DNA of 43,227 nucleotides from Deltaproteobacteria bacterium (GTDB lineage Bacteria; Myxococcota_A; UBA9042; PHBI01), in assembly GCA_006226565.1 (NCBI GenBank), contig SBGO01000067.1, forward strand, positions 1 through 43,227, in the 5' to 3' direction. Positions within the stretch are counted from its first letter, which is position 1; every line of letters begins with the position of its first letter. Of the stretch, positions 42,706 through 43,227 are shown piece by piece. The notes beneath the pieces were generated by a model. It was not told the DNA's origin and searched no databases. It worked only from the letters and a program-made list of their open reading frames with translations. The translations under genes were made by a program, and so were the position numbers.

Positions 42706-43227
42706 GCGCCACGACAGCCGTCGCCCCGACCGCCAGGACCGCCGCGAGGCCGACGAAGGCCGCGCTCATCCCGAACGAGTCGGCCGTCACCCCCACCGCC
42801 ATCGACGGAAGGCTGAAGCCGACGTAGGCCACCAGGAAGTAGCCGCTGACCGCGCGCGCCCGCGTCTCGGCGTCCCGGGCGACCAACGCCAGCCCGCCGA
42901 GATAGCCGTACCCGTGGGTCGAGACGCCGCCGATCCCCGCGCCCACGAGCACCATCACCGGCTCGCCCAGCGCCACGCCGACCGCGATGATCGCCGCGCC
43001 CACGGGCAGGATGAGCGCGCCCGCGAGGATCGCCCGCAGCGGCGCCAGCCGGCGCGCGAACGGCTGCGCCGAGACCCCCGCGCCGATCAGCACGAAGACC
43101 GCCAGGCCCGCCAGCTCCGGCGCGCCGATGGCCGCCAGAGCGCGCGGCACGACCGCGATGACCGACCCGGACAAGCTCCAGCCCACCACGATCGACAGCG
43201 CCGCCACCCGGGTCCCGCGCGGGAAGG
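42683..43227 (-). CDS. MFS transporter, C-terminal part (cut by window edge)
   Basis: The frame runs in from the right edge (FPRGTRVAALSIVVGW, then on) and ends at TGA 42683-42685, giving about 181 residues with six hydrophobic helices. This is the C-terminal half of a major facilitator superfamily permease. Small-residue helices such as GAGIGGVSTHGYGYLGGLAL and AVSGYFLVAYVGFSLPSMAV fit MFS helices 10-11. The real start lies outside the window; an in-frame GTG at 43207 is only an internal codon. It converges with and overlaps the 3' end of the hydroxylase gene by 23 bases. The substrate is unknown. Confidence 0.85.
   Translation of the reverse strand, partial: FPRGTRVAALSIVVGWSLSGSVIAVVPRALAAIGAPELAGLAVFVLIGAGVSAQPFARRLAPLRAILAGALILPVGAAIIAVGVALGEPVMVLVGAGIGGVSTHGYGYLGGLALVARDAETRARAVSGYFLVAYVGFSLPSMAVGVTADSFGMSAAFVGLAAVLAVGATAVVALTRRSPR

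Overview
The window is very GC-rich, with the strong third-position G/C bias of a high-GC Gram-negative bacterium. It encodes a C-terminal sorting tail of the MYXO-CTERM type (Gly-Cys, a hydrophobic stretch, then an Arg cluster), many MopE-type Cys/Asp repeats, numerous lipoproteins, a menaquinone gene and a multihaem cytochrome. Together these point to a myxobacterium-like member of Myxococcota (former Deltaproteobacteria). This is an inference from gene content; no rRNA, tRNA, CRISPR array, phage or transposase gene was seen.

Layout. 1-2.5 kb: the tail of an unknown gene, a Cys-rich membrane protein with four winged-helix-like segments, and a small zinc-finger protein. 2.6-5.0 kb (minus): a dihydropyrimidinase and a lipoprotein. 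5.1-11.5 kb (minus): a translationally coupled efflux operon, tetR-tolC-adaptor-RND pump, with two matching palindromic operator candidates in front and a strong intrinsic terminator behind. 11.8-16.9 kb (minus): a nine-haem cytochrome, a Tat-exported four-cluster ferredoxin, an NrfD-type quinol-interacting subunit and a large polytopic membrane protein. The menB gene at 39.7 kb shows that menaquinone, the likely electron donor or acceptor, is made. 17.1-29.2 kb: a surface and secretome block with an unknown secreted protein, a giant 2,526-residue MYXO-CTERM protein, a GspG-like lipoprotein and a TIG/propeller lipoprotein. 29.3-31.4 kb: a Tat-exported LigB-type dioxygenase homologue and a double GNAT protein.

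31.4-39.0 kb is rich in cell-envelope thiol chemistry. A tightly overlapping four-gene operon encodes a membrane-anchored rhodanese-like protein without its catalytic Cys, a MauE/DoxX membrane protein, a DsbA-like CPYC protein and a TPR plus outer-membrane barrel protein. It is followed by a Cys-rich lipoprotein with a thioredoxin fold, a SulP transporter and a CcdA-thioredoxin fusion. 39.1-43.2 kb holds a GreA-like factor, menB, a secreted lipase-like lipoprotein, an aspartyl/asparaginyl beta-hydroxylase family protein and the end of an MFS transporter.

The most unusual non-coding signal is a family of 43-bp nested palindromes with the core GGGGTCAGACCCC. Two copies almost fill the gap between convergent genes at 34.9-35.0 kb. 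Three more, one rearranged, fill the gap at 40.6-40.8 kb. They look like REP/MITE-type dispersed elements, and no cognate transposase lies in the window.
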